Shown here in pieces: positions 26,849-37,400 of a DNA stretch of 64,000 nt. The stretch's first letter is position 1. Every line of letters starts with the position of its first letter. The translations under genes and the position numbers were made by a program. Source of the DNA: Robertmurraya sp047302285 (GTDB lineage: Bacteria > Bacillota > Bacilli > Bacillales > Cytobacillaceae); assembly GCF_047302285.1 (NCBI RefSeq), contig NZ_CP154845.1:1302001-1366000 (forward strand), read 5' to 3'. Below the pieces are notes generated by a model. The model saw only the letters and a list, made by a program, of their open reading frames with translations. It ran no database searches and was not told the DNA's origin.

Positions 26849-27973
26849 ATGCGAATTGGGGTACCCAAAGAGATAAAGAACAATGAGAATCGTGTGGCTA
26901 TGACACCAGCTGGTGTTGTCAATCTAGTAAACTATGGTCATGAGGTATATATAGAAACAGACGCTGGGCTTGGTTCTGGTTTCACTGACTCAGATTATAT
27001 GAATGCGGGAGCTACCATTGTGAGCACTGCAGAGGAAGTTTGGTCTAAGGAAATGGTCATGAAGGTTAAAGAACCTCTATCATCAGAATATACGTATTTC
27101 CGTGAAGGATTAATTTTATTTACATATTTACATTTAGCAGCTGAACCAGAATTAACGAACGCCCTTTTAGAAAAGAAGGTCGTAGCAATTGCCTATGAAA
27201 CGGTTCAATTATCGAATAAGTCATTACCACTTTTAACACCAATGAGTGAGGTAGCTGGTCGCATGGCAGCTCAAATTGGGGCTCAATATTTAGAGAAGGT
27301 TAATGGTGGAAAAGGAATCTTACTTTCAGGAGTTCCTGGAGTAAAAAGAGCAAAAGTTACCGTGATTGGTGGAGGTGTTGCAGGAACGAACGCTGCTAAA
27401 GTAGCTGTTGGTCTTGGTGCAAATGTGACAATCATCGACTTGAATCCTGAACGACTTCGCCAACTTGATGATATTTTTGGTAGTGATGCTACTACATTAA
27501 TGTCGAATCCTTATAATATTGCTGAAGCGGTAAGAGAATCTGATCTCGTAATTGGGGCAGTTCTTATTCCAGGTGCAAAAGCTCCTAAACTAGTAAAAGA
27601 AGAAATGATAGAGTCCATGTCTCCAGGATCTGTTGTCGTCGATATTGCGATTGACCAAGGTGGTATTTTCGAAACGACAGACCGAATTACGACACATGAT
27701 CAACCTACCTATAAAAAATATGATATCGTCCATTATGCAGTTGGGAATATGCCTGGTGCTGTTCCACGAACTTCAACGATTGCATTAACAAATGTAACAG
27801 TTCCATATGCCATTCAAATTGCCAACAAAGGTTATCGCGAGGCATGTCTAGAAAATGAGGCATTATTAAAAGGAATTAACACATTAGATGGCTTTGTCAC
27901 TTATGAAGCAGTAGCAACTTCATTAGATTTAAATTATGTGCCTATACAAGAACTTCTAAATAAATTAGGTTGA
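26849..27973 (+). CDS. ald: Alanine dehydrogenase
   Basis: Interconverts L-alanine and pyruvate with NAD; in Bacillus it feeds alanine catabolism and sporulation. The 374-residue protein starts MRIGVPKEIKNNENRVAMTP, has the substrate-binding K/H segment (MKVKEPLSSEY; TYLHLA), and the Rossmann motif VIGGGVAGTNAAKVAVGLG near residue 170. ATG 26849 follows AGGAGGGG; the in-frame upstream ATG at 26804 is disfavoured. It is a single gene between two terminators. Confidence 0.96.
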   Translation: MRIGVPKEIKNNENRVAMTPAGVVNLVNYGHEVYIETDAGLGSGFTDSDYMNAGATIVSTAEEVWSKEMVMKVKEPLSSEYTYFREGLILFTYLHLAAEPELTNALLEKKVVAIAYETVQLSNKSLPLLTPMSEVAGRMAAQIGAQYLEKVNGGKGILLSGVPGVKRAKVTVIGGGVAGTNAAKVAVGLGANVTIIDLNPERLRQLDDIFGSDATTLMSNPYNIAEAVRESDLVIGAVLIPGAKAPKLVKEEMIESMSPGSVVVDIAIDQGGIFETTDRITTHDQPTYKKYDIVHYAVGNMPGAVPRTSTIALTNVTVPYAIQIANKGYREACLENEALLKGINTLDGFVTYEAVATSLDLNYVPIQELLNKLG

Positions 27974-28006
27974 AAAAATCCTCTAGGATCGTCCTAGAGG
28001 ATTTTT
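27974..28006. terminator. Bidirectional terminator between ald and the peptidase pseudogene
   Basis: A 15-bp perfect stem, AAAAATCCTCTAGGA with its complement, with a three-base loop, A-rich and T-rich on either side. Confidence 0.9.
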
Positions 28007-28008
28007 GG

Positions 28009-29104
28009 TTAATTGATTATTTGTAATTCCTTCGGGAACTTCGTGAGAATTTCTAATCCATTTTCGGTTACGACGACATCATCCTCGATTCTCACGCCGG
28101 CAACACCCGGTACATAAATTCCTGGTTCAATCGTGTATACCATCCCTTTTTCTAATGAAAGGTCATTCGTTTCAGTTAAAGAAGGATATTCGTGGACGCT
28201 AATTCCAAGCCCATGGCCAAGTCGATGTGGAAAATATTCTCCATCAGCCAGCTTGTCCGATTGTGTTGCGTGCAGCTAAATCCACTTCGGAGCATTTTAC
28301 GCCCGGTTTGCTTGCTGAAATGGCAGCTAATTGCGCTTTTAAAACGGTATCGTAAATTTCTTTTTGCTTATCATTGATCTCTCCATAAGCGACTGTTCTT
28401 GTAATATCTGAACAATAACCGTCAACGACAACACCCAAATCAAAGAGAACAAGATCACCCTTTTGGATTTTAGTGAGACCAGGATTTCCGTGCGGTGAGG
28501 CACCATTAGCGCCAGTTAACACCATCGTTGAAAAAGACATCGCTGTCACGCCTTTTTTCTTTAAGGCAAATTCGATTGCAGCGAGAACATCTAATTCTGT
28601 TTTGCCTTCCTTGATTTCGGAGCAACCAACTTCAATCGCGTAATCTGCTAAAGCACATGCTTCACGAATTGTTGCAAGCTCCTTTTCATCCTTGATCATT
28701 CGAAGCTTTCGTAATTTTTCTTCAGCGGAAATAAAGGTTCCATCGGGGAAAAGATTAGTTAGAATTTCAAATCGTTCTACATTAAGATGTTCTTTTTCAA
28801 TTCCAATTCGATTAATTTTCTCGACTCGTTTTAAGACCGCCTGTTTGACAAGTTCCCATGGATTTTCAATATCACTGTAACCGATAATTTCATTGTTCCA
28901 GCCTGATTTTTTAGCATCCTCTTTTTCCATCGCAGGACAAATTAAGAACGGCTCTGCATCTTGGAAAATCGCGACTCCAAGTAGTCTTTCATGAGGGTCA
29001 CTGTAAAATTGACTCAAATAAAATACGCTCTCTGTTGAAGTGAGAAAAGAAACCTGGATATCTTCTTCCTTCATCCAAGCAGAAAACTTATGTATACGTT
29101 CCAT
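28009..29104 (-). pseudogene. Xaa-Pro dipeptidase (M24 family), frameshifted
   Basis: From ATG 29104 (GGGAGATG upstream) 286 codons read as an M24 metallopeptidase: an N-terminal creatinase-like domain, then VLFDLGVVVDGYCSDITRT carrying the first metal aspartates. The frame ends at TGA 28244-28246, right after ARNTIGQAG. One base later the family sequence resumes in another frame as GEYFPHRLGHGLGISVHEY, EPGIYVPGVAGVRIEDDVVV, to TAA 28009-28011. Where one codon is expected between Gly and Gly there are four bases. Restored length would be about 364 residues, normal for the family. The histidine and both glutamate metal ligands lie beyond the shift, so the truncated product should be inactive. 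A sequencing error remains possible. Confidence 0.85.
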
Positions 29105-29275
29105 GAAAACATCTCCCTTAGTTTTATCTAATTTAAAGGTAGCAACTTCTAAGAGGATTGTAAACTTTTTAAGCGCATTCGAATCTTTCGAAAACATTTT
29201 GGCGATAGTTAGAAGGAATGTCCTAAAGTTTGTTGAAGTATGAATATATGATTAAAAAGGAAGGAGCGAGTATAA

Positions 29276-29956
29276 ATGAAAATTTCCTATCACGGACATG
29301 CAGTGGTGAAAATTGAGACAAATGGAAAGACGATTTTAATTGATCCGTTTATTAACGGGAATGGATTGACAGACTTAAAGGTGGAGGAGTTAAGTCCGGA
29401 CTATATTGTCCTTACCCACGGACATAACGATCATGTTGGGGATACGGTAGAACTTGCGAAGAAGAGTGGAGCACTTGTCATCGCAAGCCCTGAGTTAGAA
29501 TCCTTTTTAAGTTGGAAAGGGCTAAAGACGCACGGCATGAATATCGGTGGAAGCTATCAATTTGAATTTGGGCGTGTGAAATTTACCCAAGCATTTCATT
29601 CTTCCAGCTTTGAAACCGTGGACCAACAAATTATTTATTTAGGAATGCCAATGGGAGTTCTCTTTACGATTGAAGGAAAAACGATTTACCACGCAGGGGA
29701 CACTGCTCTTTTCTCAGATATGAAGCTAATTGGGGAAAGACATCCAATTGATGTAGCGTTTTTACCGATTGGCGATAATTATACAATGGGACCAGAAGAC
29801 GCAGCCTATGCAGCACAGCTATTAGGTGCGAATACGGTTGTTCCGATTCACTACAATACTTTCCCTGTGATTGAGCAGGATCCACATCAATTTGTGAGCC
29901 TATTACCGGCTGGTCAAGGGAAGGTACTCGAACCAGGAGAAGCGATTGAATTGTAA
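29276..29956 (+). CDS. ytkL: Metal-dependent hydrolase, UPF0173 family (YtkL)
   Basis: A 226-residue metallo-beta-lactamase-fold hydrolase. The metal motif LTHGHNDHVGD is near residue 46, further ligands are in HSSSFE and the YHAGDTALFSDM segment, and IPIHYNTFP is near the end. The natural substrate is not known. AAGGAG precedes the ATG. Confidence 0.9.
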   Translation: MKISYHGHAVVKIETNGKTILIDPFINGNGLTDLKVEELSPDYIVLTHGHNDHVGDTVELAKKSGALVIASPELESFLSWKGLKTHGMNIGGSYQFEFGRVKFTQAFHSSSFETVDQQIIYLGMPMGVLFTIEGKTIYHAGDTALFSDMKLIGERHPIDVAFLPIGDNYTMGPEDAAYAAQLLGANTVVPIHYNTFPVIEQDPHQFVSLLPAGQGKVLEPGEAIEL

Positions 29957-29963
29957 TGTTTGT

Positions 29964-29992
29964 AGCGCAGCGAAGATGCTGCGCTTTTATTT
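29964..29992 (+). terminator. Terminator after ytkL
   Basis: AGCGCAGC pairs with GCTGCGCT around GAAGAT, followed by TTTATTTT. Confidence 0.8.
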
Positions 29993-30018
29993 TGGTTTCG
30001 CCAATAAAATCAAATAAA

Positions 30019-30070
30019 CGCCGATATATCGTGAAAAACGCCGATAAATCCAAATTTTCGCCGATATAGG
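30019..30070. repeat. Three CGCCGATA repeats at 20-base spacing
   Basis: CGCCGATATATC begins at 30019, CGCCGATAAATC at 30039 and CGCCGATATAGG at 30059, an exact 20-base period. The spacer sequences are only loosely similar. They lie between the ytkL terminator and a small membrane-protein gene. Confidence 0.75.
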
Positions 30071-30150
30071 GCATTTGGACAAATTATCACGACTTTTTTC
30101 GGACCTTCTAGCATACATATTAGATAAAAATATGAAGGAGGAATATGTAT

Positions 30151-30387
30151 ATGGCTAAAAATCGTTATTTACTTTGTTTGTTAGCGGCTGCAGCAATGCT
30201 TTACTTTGCTCTCCCAAGATTACCTATCCATGACAGTGGACTAGCTGGTATATTCGCTATTTCCTGGCTAGCTCTATGCCTCATTGTCATTGCTGGTAAT
30301 CTATCTGCATTATTATATTCACCGAAAAAAGCAAAAGGTAGAAAATACCCACAAAAGTCTCAAAAACGCCTTCGTTCATACAATTGA
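30151..30387 (+). CDS. Small membrane protein, 78 residues
   Basis: Not recognised. The product has two hydrophobic helices (YLLCLLAAAAMLYFALPRL and a second from GIFAISWLALCLIVIAGNL) and a strongly basic C-terminal tail (KKAKGRKYPQKSQKRLRSYN), suggesting a hairpin membrane protein with its tail in the cytosol. I prefer ATG 30151, nine bases from AAGGAGG, over ATG 30145. It lies just upstream of ytoI but with about 100 bases between. Confidence 0.75.
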   Translation: MAKNRYLLCLLAAAAMLYFALPRLPIHDSGLAGIFAISWLALCLIVIAGNLSALLYSPKKAKGRKYPQKSQKRLRSYN

Positions 30388-30492
30388 TTGAATCTATAAC
30401 CAACTTCACCTTATAATAAGAGAAAAGAATAGGAAGTTTTATCATAGTGGGAAATTTATGATGAAGCATACTTTAAATAAAGGGTGAAGGTC

Positions 30493-31812
30493 TTGGCTAC
30501 TAAGCATGAACAAATATTAAATTATATTGATCAACTACCAGTTGGAGAAAAAATATCCGTACGACAAATCGCCAAGGCATTAAATGTGAGTGAAGGTACT
30601 GCATATAGAGCGATTAAAGACGCTGAAAATAAAGGCTATGTAAGTACGATTGAACGGGTTGGAACGATTCGAATTGAACGGAAGAAAAAAGAAAATATCG
30701 AAAAATTAACCTATGCTGAGGTTGTCAATATTGTGGAAGGGCAAGTACTAGGTGGACGCGCTGGATTACATAAAACGCTTAATAAATTCGTCATCGGTGC
30801 GATGAAACTAGACGCCATGATGCGTTACACAGGTGCAGGCAATTTATTAATTGTCGGAAATCGTGACAAAGCCCATGAGCATGCTTTAAAAGCTGGAGCG
30901 GCTGTTTTAATAACAGGTGGATTTGATACAGAAGATGAGGTGAAAAAGCTCGCCGATGAGCTTCAACTCCCAATTATTTCGACAAGCTATGATACGTTTA
31001 CGGTCGCAGCGATGATTAATCGAGCAATCTATGACCAGTTAATTAAAAAGGAAATTGTACTAGTTGAAGATATTTTAACTCCTGTATCAGATACGATCTA
31101 TTTAAAAACAACGGATAAGGTTGCAAAGTGGTATGAATACAACCGTGAAACGACACATGGTCGCTATCCTGTCGTAGACGAGAATATGAAAGTGCAAGGA
31201 ATGGTTACTTCGAAGGATGTCATCGGCGCAGAGCGTGAACAACTGATCGAAAAAATCATGACAAAGAACCCAATGACTGTTAGCGGGCAAACAAGTGTGG
31301 CATCTTCAGCACATATGATGGTTTGGGAAGGCATCGAACTATTACCTGTTACAGACAATAGCAATAAGCTATTAGGAATTATTAGTCGTCAAGATGTACT
31401 TAAAGCATTACAGATGATTCAGCGCCAACCACAAGTGGGGGAAACGCTCGATGATATTGTTACAAGTCAATTAGTATTATCAAAAGGAAAAATGAAAAAT
31501 GAAGAGACATATCGTTGCGAGGTCACTCCGCAAATGACTAACCATTTAGGGACGATTTCTTATGGGGTATTCACAACGCTTGTAACAGAAGCAGCAAATG
31601 GTGTTTTACGAGGCTTTAAAAAAGGAGATTTAGTTGTAGAAAATATGACGATTTATTTTCTAAAGCCCGTTCAAATCGATAGTACAATCGAAATTCATCC
31701 GAAAGTGTTAGAAGTAGGACGTAAATTTGGAAAAGTTGATGTCGAGGTCTTCAACGAAGGGGTTCTAGTAGGGAAGGCAATGATGATGTGTCAGTTACTA
31801 GACCGACAATAA
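30493..31812 (+). CDS. ytoI: YtoI: HTH, DRTGG, CBS-pair and hotdog multidomain protein
   Basis: A 439-residue protein of unknown function. In order: N-terminal winged helix (about 1-60; ISVRQIAKALNVSEGTAYRAIKDAE), DRTGG domain (about 70-180), two CBS repeats (about 190-310) that likely bind an adenine nucleotide, and a MaoC/thioesterase-like hotdog domain (about 330-435). TTG 30493 with AGGGTGAAGG upstream gives MATKHEQIL, the usual family start; GTG 30484 is an alternative. The domain mix suggests a nucleotide-responsive regulator tied to acyl-CoA metabolism (inference). Confidence 0.88.
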   Translation: MATKHEQILNYIDQLPVGEKISVRQIAKALNVSEGTAYRAIKDAENKGYVSTIERVGTIRIERKKKENIEKLTYAEVVNIVEGQVLGGRAGLHKTLNKFVIGAMKLDAMMRYTGAGNLLIVGNRDKAHEHALKAGAAVLITGGFDTEDEVKKLADELQLPIISTSYDTFTVAAMINRAIYDQLIKKEIVLVEDILTPVSDTIYLKTTDKVAKWYEYNRETTHGRYPVVDENMKVQGMVTSKDVIGAEREQLIEKIMTKNPMTVSGQTSVASSAHMMVWEGIELLPVTDNSNKLLGIISRQDVLKALQMIQRQPQVGETLDDIVTSQLVLSKGKMKNEETYRCEVTPQMTNHLGTISYGVFTTLVTEAANGVLRGFKKGDLVVENMTIYFLKPVQIDSTIEIHPKVLEVGRKFGKVDVEVFNEGVLVGKAMMMCQLLDRQ

Positions 31813-31826
31813 TCGACCTGTTAAAG

Positions 31827-31860
31827 AAAAGGCCGCCAAAGAATCTCATGGCGGCTTTAA
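31827..31860. terminator. Terminator between ytoI and ytpI
   Basis: GCCGCCA pairs with TGGCGGC, extended by G-U and A-T pairs; it lies between convergent genes. Confidence 0.75.
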
Positions 31861-31873
31861 GTAATCGAGAATA

Positions 31874-32176
31874 TTATTTTTTTACTTGCTCCGCTTCCTC
31901 AATTGCATGAGGCAAGTAAAATTTATAAGACTTCATTCCACCCCATATATTGATTGCACCTAAAAGGATAAAGATACTCCCAACAATATATCCAACCGTT
32001 GTTTGATTAATGAAGTATTGGTTTAATCCAAAAAGGGCGACAAAAAGTCCTAATGCAACACTTGCTTTTGCTGAAATCCATTTTTTTTCTGCAGGTCTTT
32101 GTGTTCGAAAATATTTCACTTTGTAAAAAATGTAAAAAGAGAAAGCGAACACAAATAAAATGACGAGTACTGGCAT
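31874..32176 (-). CDS. ytpI: YtpI-like membrane protein
   Basis: A 100-residue protein with three hydrophobic segments (residues 2-19, about 40-55 and 60-78) and a charged C-terminus (HAIEEAEQVKK). It matches B. subtilis YtpI in length, topology and position between ytoI and nrnA. Function unknown. GGAGG precedes the ATG. Confidence 0.82.
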   Translation of the reverse strand: MPVLVILFVFAFSFYIFYKVKYFRTQRPAEKKWISAKASVALGLFVALFGLNQYFINQTTVGYIVGSIFILLGAINIWGGMKSYKFYLPHAIEEAEQVKK

Positions 32177-32388
32177 TTGAAAATTCCTCCAAGCTTGAAC
32201 AACTTCACTTTATTTTACCGAGTTTTTTCTAAAAAAGCCACCGTCACCATTGTCTGACATGTATTTGTCATTGAATGAGGAAAAAATTTTAGAGCAAATG
32301 ATCTTTTCTTTTCACTTTTTTATGGTAAAAATGGAGGTATATAAGTTTTCAAATGGAACACATCCTTAAAACGAACAAGGAGTAAAAA

Positions 32389-33330
32389 ATGAGAGATAAA
32401 ATACTAGAAACGATTCAAAAGTACAATACCATTATTATCCACCGTCACGTTCGTCCGGATCCGGATGCTTACGGTTCCCAAGGGGGATTAGCTGAGGTTC
32501 TTAAAGCATCATTCCCAGAAAAATCGATCTATATTGTCGGAAAAGAAGAACCGTCTCTAAATTACTTATCAAGACTGGATCAAATTTCCGATGCTACATA
32601 TAACGGAGCTTTAGTGATTGTGACAGATACGGCTAATGAAGCGAGGATTTGTGATGAACGCTACAAGCTTGGGGATTACGTCATTAAGATCGACCATCAT
32701 CCGAATGTAGAGCCATATGGGGATATGATTTGGGTCGATACAGAAGCGAGCTCATGTAGTGAAATGATTTATGAATTTTACCTTGAAGGGAAGAATTCAG
32801 GCTTGAAAATGTCGGACGCTGCGGCAAGACTTCTGTATGCTGGAATTGTTGGAGATACAGGAAGATTTCTTTACCCTAGTACGACAGAGAAGACGTTTGC
32901 TTATGCTAGTGAACTAATTAAGTTTAAGTTTGATCGGACGGAGCTTTTCGACCGCATGTATGAACTTCCTCCTAACCTTGTTAAATTAAATGGGTATGTC
33001 TTGCAAAATTTTAACATGAATGAATATGGTGTTGCTTCGATGATTTTAAGTAAAGAATTATTAAAAGAATTTGGCACTGTCCCTTCAGAAGCATCTCTTC
33101 TTGTGAGTATACTCGGGAATGTGAAGGGGATTCTTGCCTGGGTTTTCTTTATTGAGGAAGAGGATCAAATTCGTGTAAGACTTCGTTCTAAGGGACCTGT
33201 CATCAATACGATAGCAAGGAATTATAACGGTGGTGGACATCCACTTGCAGCAGGAGCCTCTATTTATTCATGGGATGAAGTAGCAAATGTGATGAAAGAG
33301 CTAGAAGAAGCGTGTATTAATTTCAAATAA
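32389..33330 (+). CDS. nrnA: Bifunctional oligoribonuclease/pAp phosphatase NrnA
   Basis: A DHH-DHHA1 phosphodiesterase that degrades nanoRNA and dephosphorylates pAp. The 313-residue protein shows IHRHVRPDPDAYGSQGG (residues 17-33), VTDTANEARI, the DHH motif in KIDHHPNVEPYG, and the substrate-binding GGGHPLAAGA near residue 285. CAAGGAG precedes the ATG. Synteny with ytpI and ytrIH is conserved. Confidence 0.94.
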   Translation: MRDKILETIQKYNTIIIHRHVRPDPDAYGSQGGLAEVLKASFPEKSIYIVGKEEPSLNYLSRLDQISDATYNGALVIVTDTANEARICDERYKLGDYVIKIDHHPNVEPYGDMIWVDTEASSCSEMIYEFYLEGKNSGLKMSDAAARLLYAGIVGDTGRFLYPSTTEKTFAYASELIKFKFDRTELFDRMYELPPNLVKLNGYVLQNFNMNEYGVASMILSKELLKEFGTVPSEASLLVSILGNVKGILAWVFFIEEEDQIRVRLRSKGPVINTIARNYNGGGHPLAAGASIYSWDEVANVMKELEEACINFK

Positions 33331-33368
33331 GCATTTGAGAGGGATTTTTTTAGGAAAATCCCTCTCGA

Positions 33369-33872
33369 TTATTCATCAAACTGGAGTTCCACTTGAATGG
33401 TGAGGGTCGTATAAAAGACAATTTCTTTGATTTTAAGACGGTACCGTTTTTCGTGAGCTTTGAACGTTCGATTCTCGATCGCCCTTCGAATGAGATCTCT
33501 GCTTTTAAAAGCTGTTTCAATATTTTGCGTTAAGAGCGTGCGAATATCTTCTTTGGCAGATTCCTCGATTTCGTGGACACTGAACAGGTCAAGTTTATAT
33601 CTTTCATGATTTAGTATCTTAACCTCAATTGTCTGGATTGTTAGTTTTTCTTCGTTTTCTTTATTAATTTTTTCAACATCCTCTTGCCAAATTTTCTTTT
33701 CCCCTTGAAGTTTTTTTATCTCCTCTTCCTGAAGCTTGATTTCCATGCTGTAGTCCTCCATCCAATCTCCAAAAATAAAGAGGAAGATGAGCCAGCTTAT
33801 GAGTGCCCCAATCGCCATTCCTGCGAATAATCTTCGCCACTCCTGAAATTGATGAGACGATGGGATTTTCAT
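33369..33872 (-). CDS. ytrI: Sporulation membrane protein YtrI
   Basis: A 167-residue protein with one membrane helix (about residues 17-35) and an outside coiled coil (LQEEEIKKLQGEKKIWQEDV). YtrI is a sigma-E-expressed protein in B. subtilis needed for normal spores. Its ATG overlaps the ytrH stop (ATGA), so the pair is co-translated. No convincing sigma-E promoter could be picked upstream of ytrH. Confidence 0.86.
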   Translation of the reverse strand: MKIPSSHQFQEWRRLFAGMAIGALISWLIFLFIFGDWMEDYSMEIKLQEEEIKKLQGEKKIWQEDVEKINKENEEKLTIQTIEVKILNHERYKLDLFSVHEIEESAKEDIRTLLTQNIETAFKSRDLIRRAIENRTFKAHEKRYRLKIKEIVFYTTLTIQVELQFDE

Positions 33873-34207
33873 TCAGACACATGCTCCCCTGTTAATAACG
33901 TGATTAAAAAAGAGCCTGTATGTGCACCGCCAAGAGCGGCTAAAATCAGCAGGAAGGTTTTGAAAATATCTTTCGTATCACCGTCAAAGAGTCCTCGCTC
34001 AAAACTGTATACTGCATCAAATGTACCACCAATCGCTGCGACGATCGCCCAAATCCTAATTTGTGATGATATCCGGAAAATCTCTGTCATCAACGGTTTA
34101 CCGCTCAAAAAGGCGCCTATGCCACCAATGAGTGCTCCTCCTAGCAAAACACCTAATGCAATAAAGTAACTATCGATCAATAGAGAAAAAAAAGGTTGCT
34201 CTTTCAT
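33869..34207 (-). CDS. ytrH: Sporulation membrane protein YtrH
   Basis: A 112-residue integral membrane protein with three or four hydrophobic segments and glycine-rich turns (GVLLGGALIGGIGAFLSG; ILAALGGAHTGSFL). Matches YtrH, a sigma-E-regulon protein. Divergent from dnaE across 289 bases. Confidence 0.88.
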   Translation of the reverse strand: MKEQPFFSLLIDSYFIALGVLLGGALIGGIGAFLSGKPLMTEIFRISSQIRIWAIVAAIGGTFDAVYSFERGLFDGDTKDIFKTFLLILAALGGAHTGSFLITLLTGEHVSE

Positions 34208-34496
34208 GAACGTTCATCCTCACTACGGTAGATTGAGTTTATTTCATCAAGACGTTTTTTAAAGCATTAAATGCTCTAAAGTATTTGGCGAAATCAACTC
34301 GAATGTCAGTCTATACATTCTTATTACATTCATATGGACAAACATCTAAAAATATGTTTTTGCATAGGTGTTTTCTATCGAGAAGTTCTTTGAAAGAAAA
34401 AGGAGAACATCTTTTCTTTTTTTCACTAGAGGTTCTATAATAAAAAGAAGATAACGAAAGAAGCACAATGAAGTTTTATAGAAAGGTGGGATAGCA

Positions 34497-37400
34497 TTGT
34501 CATTTGTTCACCTTCACGTATATAGCTCATACAGTCTTTTATCTAGTACGGCGAGGATTGCAGATTTGGTTCAGGATGCCAAACGGAAAGGCTTCTCTGC
34601 CATCGCCTTAACTGATCAAAATGTCATGTATGGAACGATAGCTTTTTATAAAGAATGTTTGAAGGCATCAATTAAACCGATTATCGGCCTAACCGTCATG
34701 GTTCAAAGCGAAAGAAAAGATCAATCGTATCCCCTTGTACTTTTAGCAAAGAACCAAAAGGGATTTCATCACCTTCTTAAAATATCAAGTGTTGTCCAAA
34801 CAAATTCTCCGACAGGAATTCCGATGAAGTGGTTACGGGGGTATGCTGAAGGCATAATTGCCATATCTCCTGGAATGAAAGGAGAAATCGAGCAAAGCCT
34901 TTTATCAGCAGACTATGAAGAGGCTTTTGCATGTGCCCAAATGTATAAAAACATCTTTCCGAATGAGCATTTTTATTTAGGAATTCAGGATCATGGTTTG
35001 GTGTTGGAAGAAACGCTCAATAACGGGATTGTCAAACTTTCGAAGGATGTACAACTGCCGCTTGTTGCTACGAATGAAGTTTATTATACCAATAAAGAAG
35101 ATTCGTTTGCCCATGAATGCCTCCTCGCCATTAAAAATGGACAGAAATTAGCAGATGAAACGAGAGAAAAACTAGACAATGATCAGTACTATTTAAAAAT
35201 AGCCAATGATATGGTCGATATTTTTTCTCACATCCCAGACGCACTAGTGAATTCTCTCCGAATTGCAGATGCATGCAATGTCATGATTGAGTTAAATCAA
35301 ATGAATTTACCTCAATATCCGTCAGATGGGGAAAAAAGCTCTGAGGAACTTTTAGAAGAATTATGTTACAAAGGGTTTCAAGAGAGATATCAAGACGGAA
35401 CAGACGAACATCGGACAAGATTAGAATATGAGTTAAGCATCATTAAAAATATGAAATTCGCAGATTATTTTTTAATTGTTTGGGACTTTATGAGGTTTTC
35501 GAGAGAAAACGGAATATTAACAGGACCTGGAAGGGGTTCGGCAGCCGGTTCAATGGTCGCCTATGTTCTCTATATAACAGATGTAGATCCGATCGAGCAC
35601 CAGCTATTATTTGAACGCTTTTTAAATCCTGAACGAATTTCAATGCCGGATATTGATATTGACTTTCCCGATCATCGTAGAGATGAAGTGATTGAGTATG
35701 TATCTGAGAAATATGGAAGAATCCATGTCGCACAAATCATTACATTTGGGACTCTTGCTGCGAAGGCAGTTATGAGAGATGTTGGCAGGGTTTTTGGTCT
35801 CAATGGAAAAGAGCTTGATCAAGTATCACGATGGATTCCATCTCGTCCTGGTACGACTTTGTCCACTGCATTGAAAGAATCGGAAGGATTAAGGAATTTT
35901 GTGAAAGAATCTTCGCTTCATCAGCGACTATTTGAGGTGGCAACGAAATTAGAAGGATTGCCGCGACATACGTCAACCCATGCGGCTGGAGTAGTGTTAA
36001 CAGAGCGACCTTTAGTCGAATCGATTCCGATCCAAGCAGGTCACAATGAAATTTACTTGACCCAGTACACGATGGATCATCTAGAAGAAATTGGACTATT
36101 AAAAATGGATTTCTTAGGATTGAGAAATCTCTCTCTCATTGAAACAGTTCTAGACTCGATCTATCGAAAAACTGGGAAAAGGATAAATATAAAAGAAATT
36201 CCACTAGAGGACGAATCGACCTTCAAACTCCTGTCTCGTGGGGAAACAACTGGTGTCTTCCAGCTTGAATCCGATGGAATGAGAAGTGTTTTAAAAAGGT
36301 TACAGCCAAGTCGTTTTGAGGACATCGTCGCCGTCAATGCCCTGTATCGTCCAGGCCCAATGGAGAATATTCCACTCTATATAAATCGGAAGCATGGAAA
36401 AGAAACGGTAACATATCCTCATCCTGATTTAATTCCTATCTTAGAACGTACATATGGTGTCATCGTCTATCAGGAGCAAATCATGCAAATCGCCGCTAAA
36501 ATGGCTGGTTTTTCGTTAGGAGAGGCAGACCTTTTAAGGAGAGCTGTTTCAAAGAAGAAAAAAGAGGTGCTCAATAAAGAAAGAGACCATTTCGTCCAAG
36601 GCGCGCTCGCAAAAGGATATGACAAGGTTACGGCGAATGACATTTACGATTTAATCGTTAAATTTGCCAATTACGGCTTTAATCGTAGCCATGCTGTTGC
36701 CTATAGTGTGATTGCTTACCAATTGGCTTATTTAAAGACCCACTATCCAGTGCATTTTATGGCGGCCCTCCTTTCATCAGTGAGTAATAGTGAAACAAAG
36801 ATTGCTCAATATATTCGAGAAATCAAACAGATGGAGATAAAGCTTTTGCCTCCATCCATTAATCAAAGTGGCTATTCCTTTCTCGTTGATCAAATTGGCA
36901 TTCGTTACAGCTTAACAGCAATTAAGGGAGTCGGCGTTGCGGCCCTTAAGGAGATTTTCCAAGCAAGAAAGAAAAGGAAGTTTGCCGATTTATTCGATTT
37001 TTGTATTCGGGTATCGTCTCGAGTAGTCAATCGTAAGGTGTTGGAAGCATTAGTCCATTCAGGCAGTTTTGATGAATTTGGAGAAGACCGTGCAGTCCTT
37101 TTAGCGAGCATTGATGTTGCGATTGAGCATGCCCAGCTCATCAACCCGAATGGAGATGGGGATTTGTTTGCTGATGAAGATGAGTTCTTTCTAAAGCCGA
37201 AATATGTCGAAATAGACCCCATTGAAGTTGAACAAAAGCTTCATTTTGAAAAAGAAGTACTTGGTTTTTACTTATCAGACCACCCTGTCTCTATCTTTAA
37301 TGACTTCATGGAGCCACTAGGGATTACAGAAATTGCATTTGGTGAGCAGAATCAAAAGATTATAAAGGCCATTATTAATATTACAGAATTTAAAAGAATC

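Noticed and set aside
30019..30070. CRISPR array
   Set aside because: Repeats are only about 9 bases with short spacers, three units, and no cas genes nearby.
34208..34300. Sigma-E promoter for ytrH-ytrI
   Set aside because: Expected from biology, but no pair of hexamers at the right spacing could be supported.
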